Shown piece after piece: positions 63,713 to 64,000 of a stretch of DNA of 64,000 nt. The DNA is taken from NCBI GenBank assembly GCA_019636515.1, contig JAHBXI010000001.1, forward strand, positions 124,001 to 188,000. The letters run 5' to 3'. The notes beneath the pieces were generated by a model. That model did not search any database, had not been told where the DNA came from, and was given only the letters and a program-made list of their open reading frames with translations. Every line of letters starts with the position of its first letter. Positions within the stretch are counted from its first letter, which is position 1. The DNA comes from Phycisphaeraceae bacterium (lineage in GTDB: Bacteria; Planctomycetota; Phycisphaerae; Phycisphaerales; UBA1924). The position numbers and the translations under genes are program-made.

Positions 63713-64000
63713 ATGATTCCCAGGCCTCTCCCGGGCGCCGGTCGCGCACGGCTCGGCTGGGTCACGCGAAGCGCGTGGTGGATGGTCCCGATCGTCCTGC
63801 TTCTGGGCGTCACGATCCCCAAGGTCGCACAGGGGGACTGGATGCGCGGCGACAGCGGGTGGTACGCCGCCATCGCGGTCCAGTCGTGGCGGACAGGTTC
63901 CCTTTGGACGCTGTTCGAAGGCCCCGGCCGCCCGTACTTCAACAAGCCCCCGCTGGTCTTCTGGATCCAGGGGCTCTGGATGTCGATCGCGGGGGTCGGG
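63713..64000 (+). CDS. ArnT/PMT-like glycosyltransferase (3' end outside window)
   Basis: The first 96 residues of a frame open to the window end. After a basic start (MIPRPLPGAGRARLGWVTR) comes a membrane helix (MVPIVLLLGVTIPKV), an exported loop with GDSGWYAAIAVQSWR and then YFNKPPLVFWIQGLWM. The last is the FNKPPL loop of GT-C transferases such as ArnT and GT39. These use polyprenyl-linked sugars at the outer membrane side. It is divergent from the trypsin-like gene, with about 130 bp between the start codons. Confidence 0.75.
   Translation, partial: MIPRPLPGAGRARLGWVTRSAWWMVPIVLLLGVTIPKVAQGDWMRGDSGWYAAIAVQSWRTGSLWTLFEGPGRPYFNKPPLVFWIQGLWMSIAGVG

Overview
The window is high-G+C bacterial DNA that reads as Planctomycetota, most likely class Phycisphaerae. 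The lineage call is an inference from several signs: two secreted proteins carry the planctomycete-type LEPR/LERR N-terminal motif (minus-strand genes at 45275-47587 and 52020-59429), one is a giant multi-domain surface protein, a pseudopilin/secretin cluster is present, and several small proteins are of planctomycete style. Most genes have strongly G/C-biased third codon positions. A few stretches (about 1.25-5.5 kb and 24.6-26 kb) look different and carry mobile or defence functions.

Layout. 1-969: truncated CvpA-like membrane protein. 1255-5520: accessory island with a XamI-type restriction endonuclease and its adenine methyltransferase (4-bp overlap), a small winged-helix-like protein, a micro-ORF with a perfect Shine-Dalgarno followed by two hairpins, a DUF2188 protein, and a tRNA 3'-end-like remnant next to a possible integrase tail. 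5526-25 kb: mostly housekeeping genes, namely an HtrA-type protease, panB, plsY, an aromatic amino acid decarboxylase, a B12-dependent acyl-CoA mutase with isobutyryl-CoA-mutase-like active-site residues, TPR and GspG-like proteins, acpP-fabF, a coiled-coil membrane protein, an aldose epimerase, a tRNA-binding protein and a GT4 glycosyltransferase. 24.6-26.4 kb: degenerate tRNA, an IS200/REP-type transposase unit bounded by 18-bp inverted repeats, and a 70-bp tandem repeat.

26.4-32.7 kb is a pseudopilin/secretin/TPR cluster (type II secretion or type IV pilus-like). 32.7-40.2 kb holds holB, smc and an orphan FlgI-like lipoprotein. 40.7-45 kb holds dcd and the B12-dependent ribonucleotide reductase nrdJ, separated by a 15-bp tandem repeat and closed by a strong bidirectional terminator. 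45.3-59.8 kb has the two large LEPR-type secreted proteins flanking moxR, a guanine-deaminase-like gene, and redox/envelope genes (redoxin, DsbD N-domain protein, rhodanese-like lipoprotein). 59.8-64 kb has an Asp/Glu racemase, hscB, a thioredoxin-like protein, a UbiA-type prenyltransferase, a catalytically degenerate trypsin-like protein, and the start of an ArnT-like glycosyltransferase cut by the window end.

No rRNA, intact tRNA, CRISPR array or replication origin was found. The parts most likely to hold undescribed biology are the restriction island with its structured micro-ORF element (4.0-5.5 kb), the FlgI-like lipoprotein without flagellar neighbours, the repeat-decorated nrdJ leader, and the giant surface protein whose stop codon lies inside a G-rich tandem repeat.
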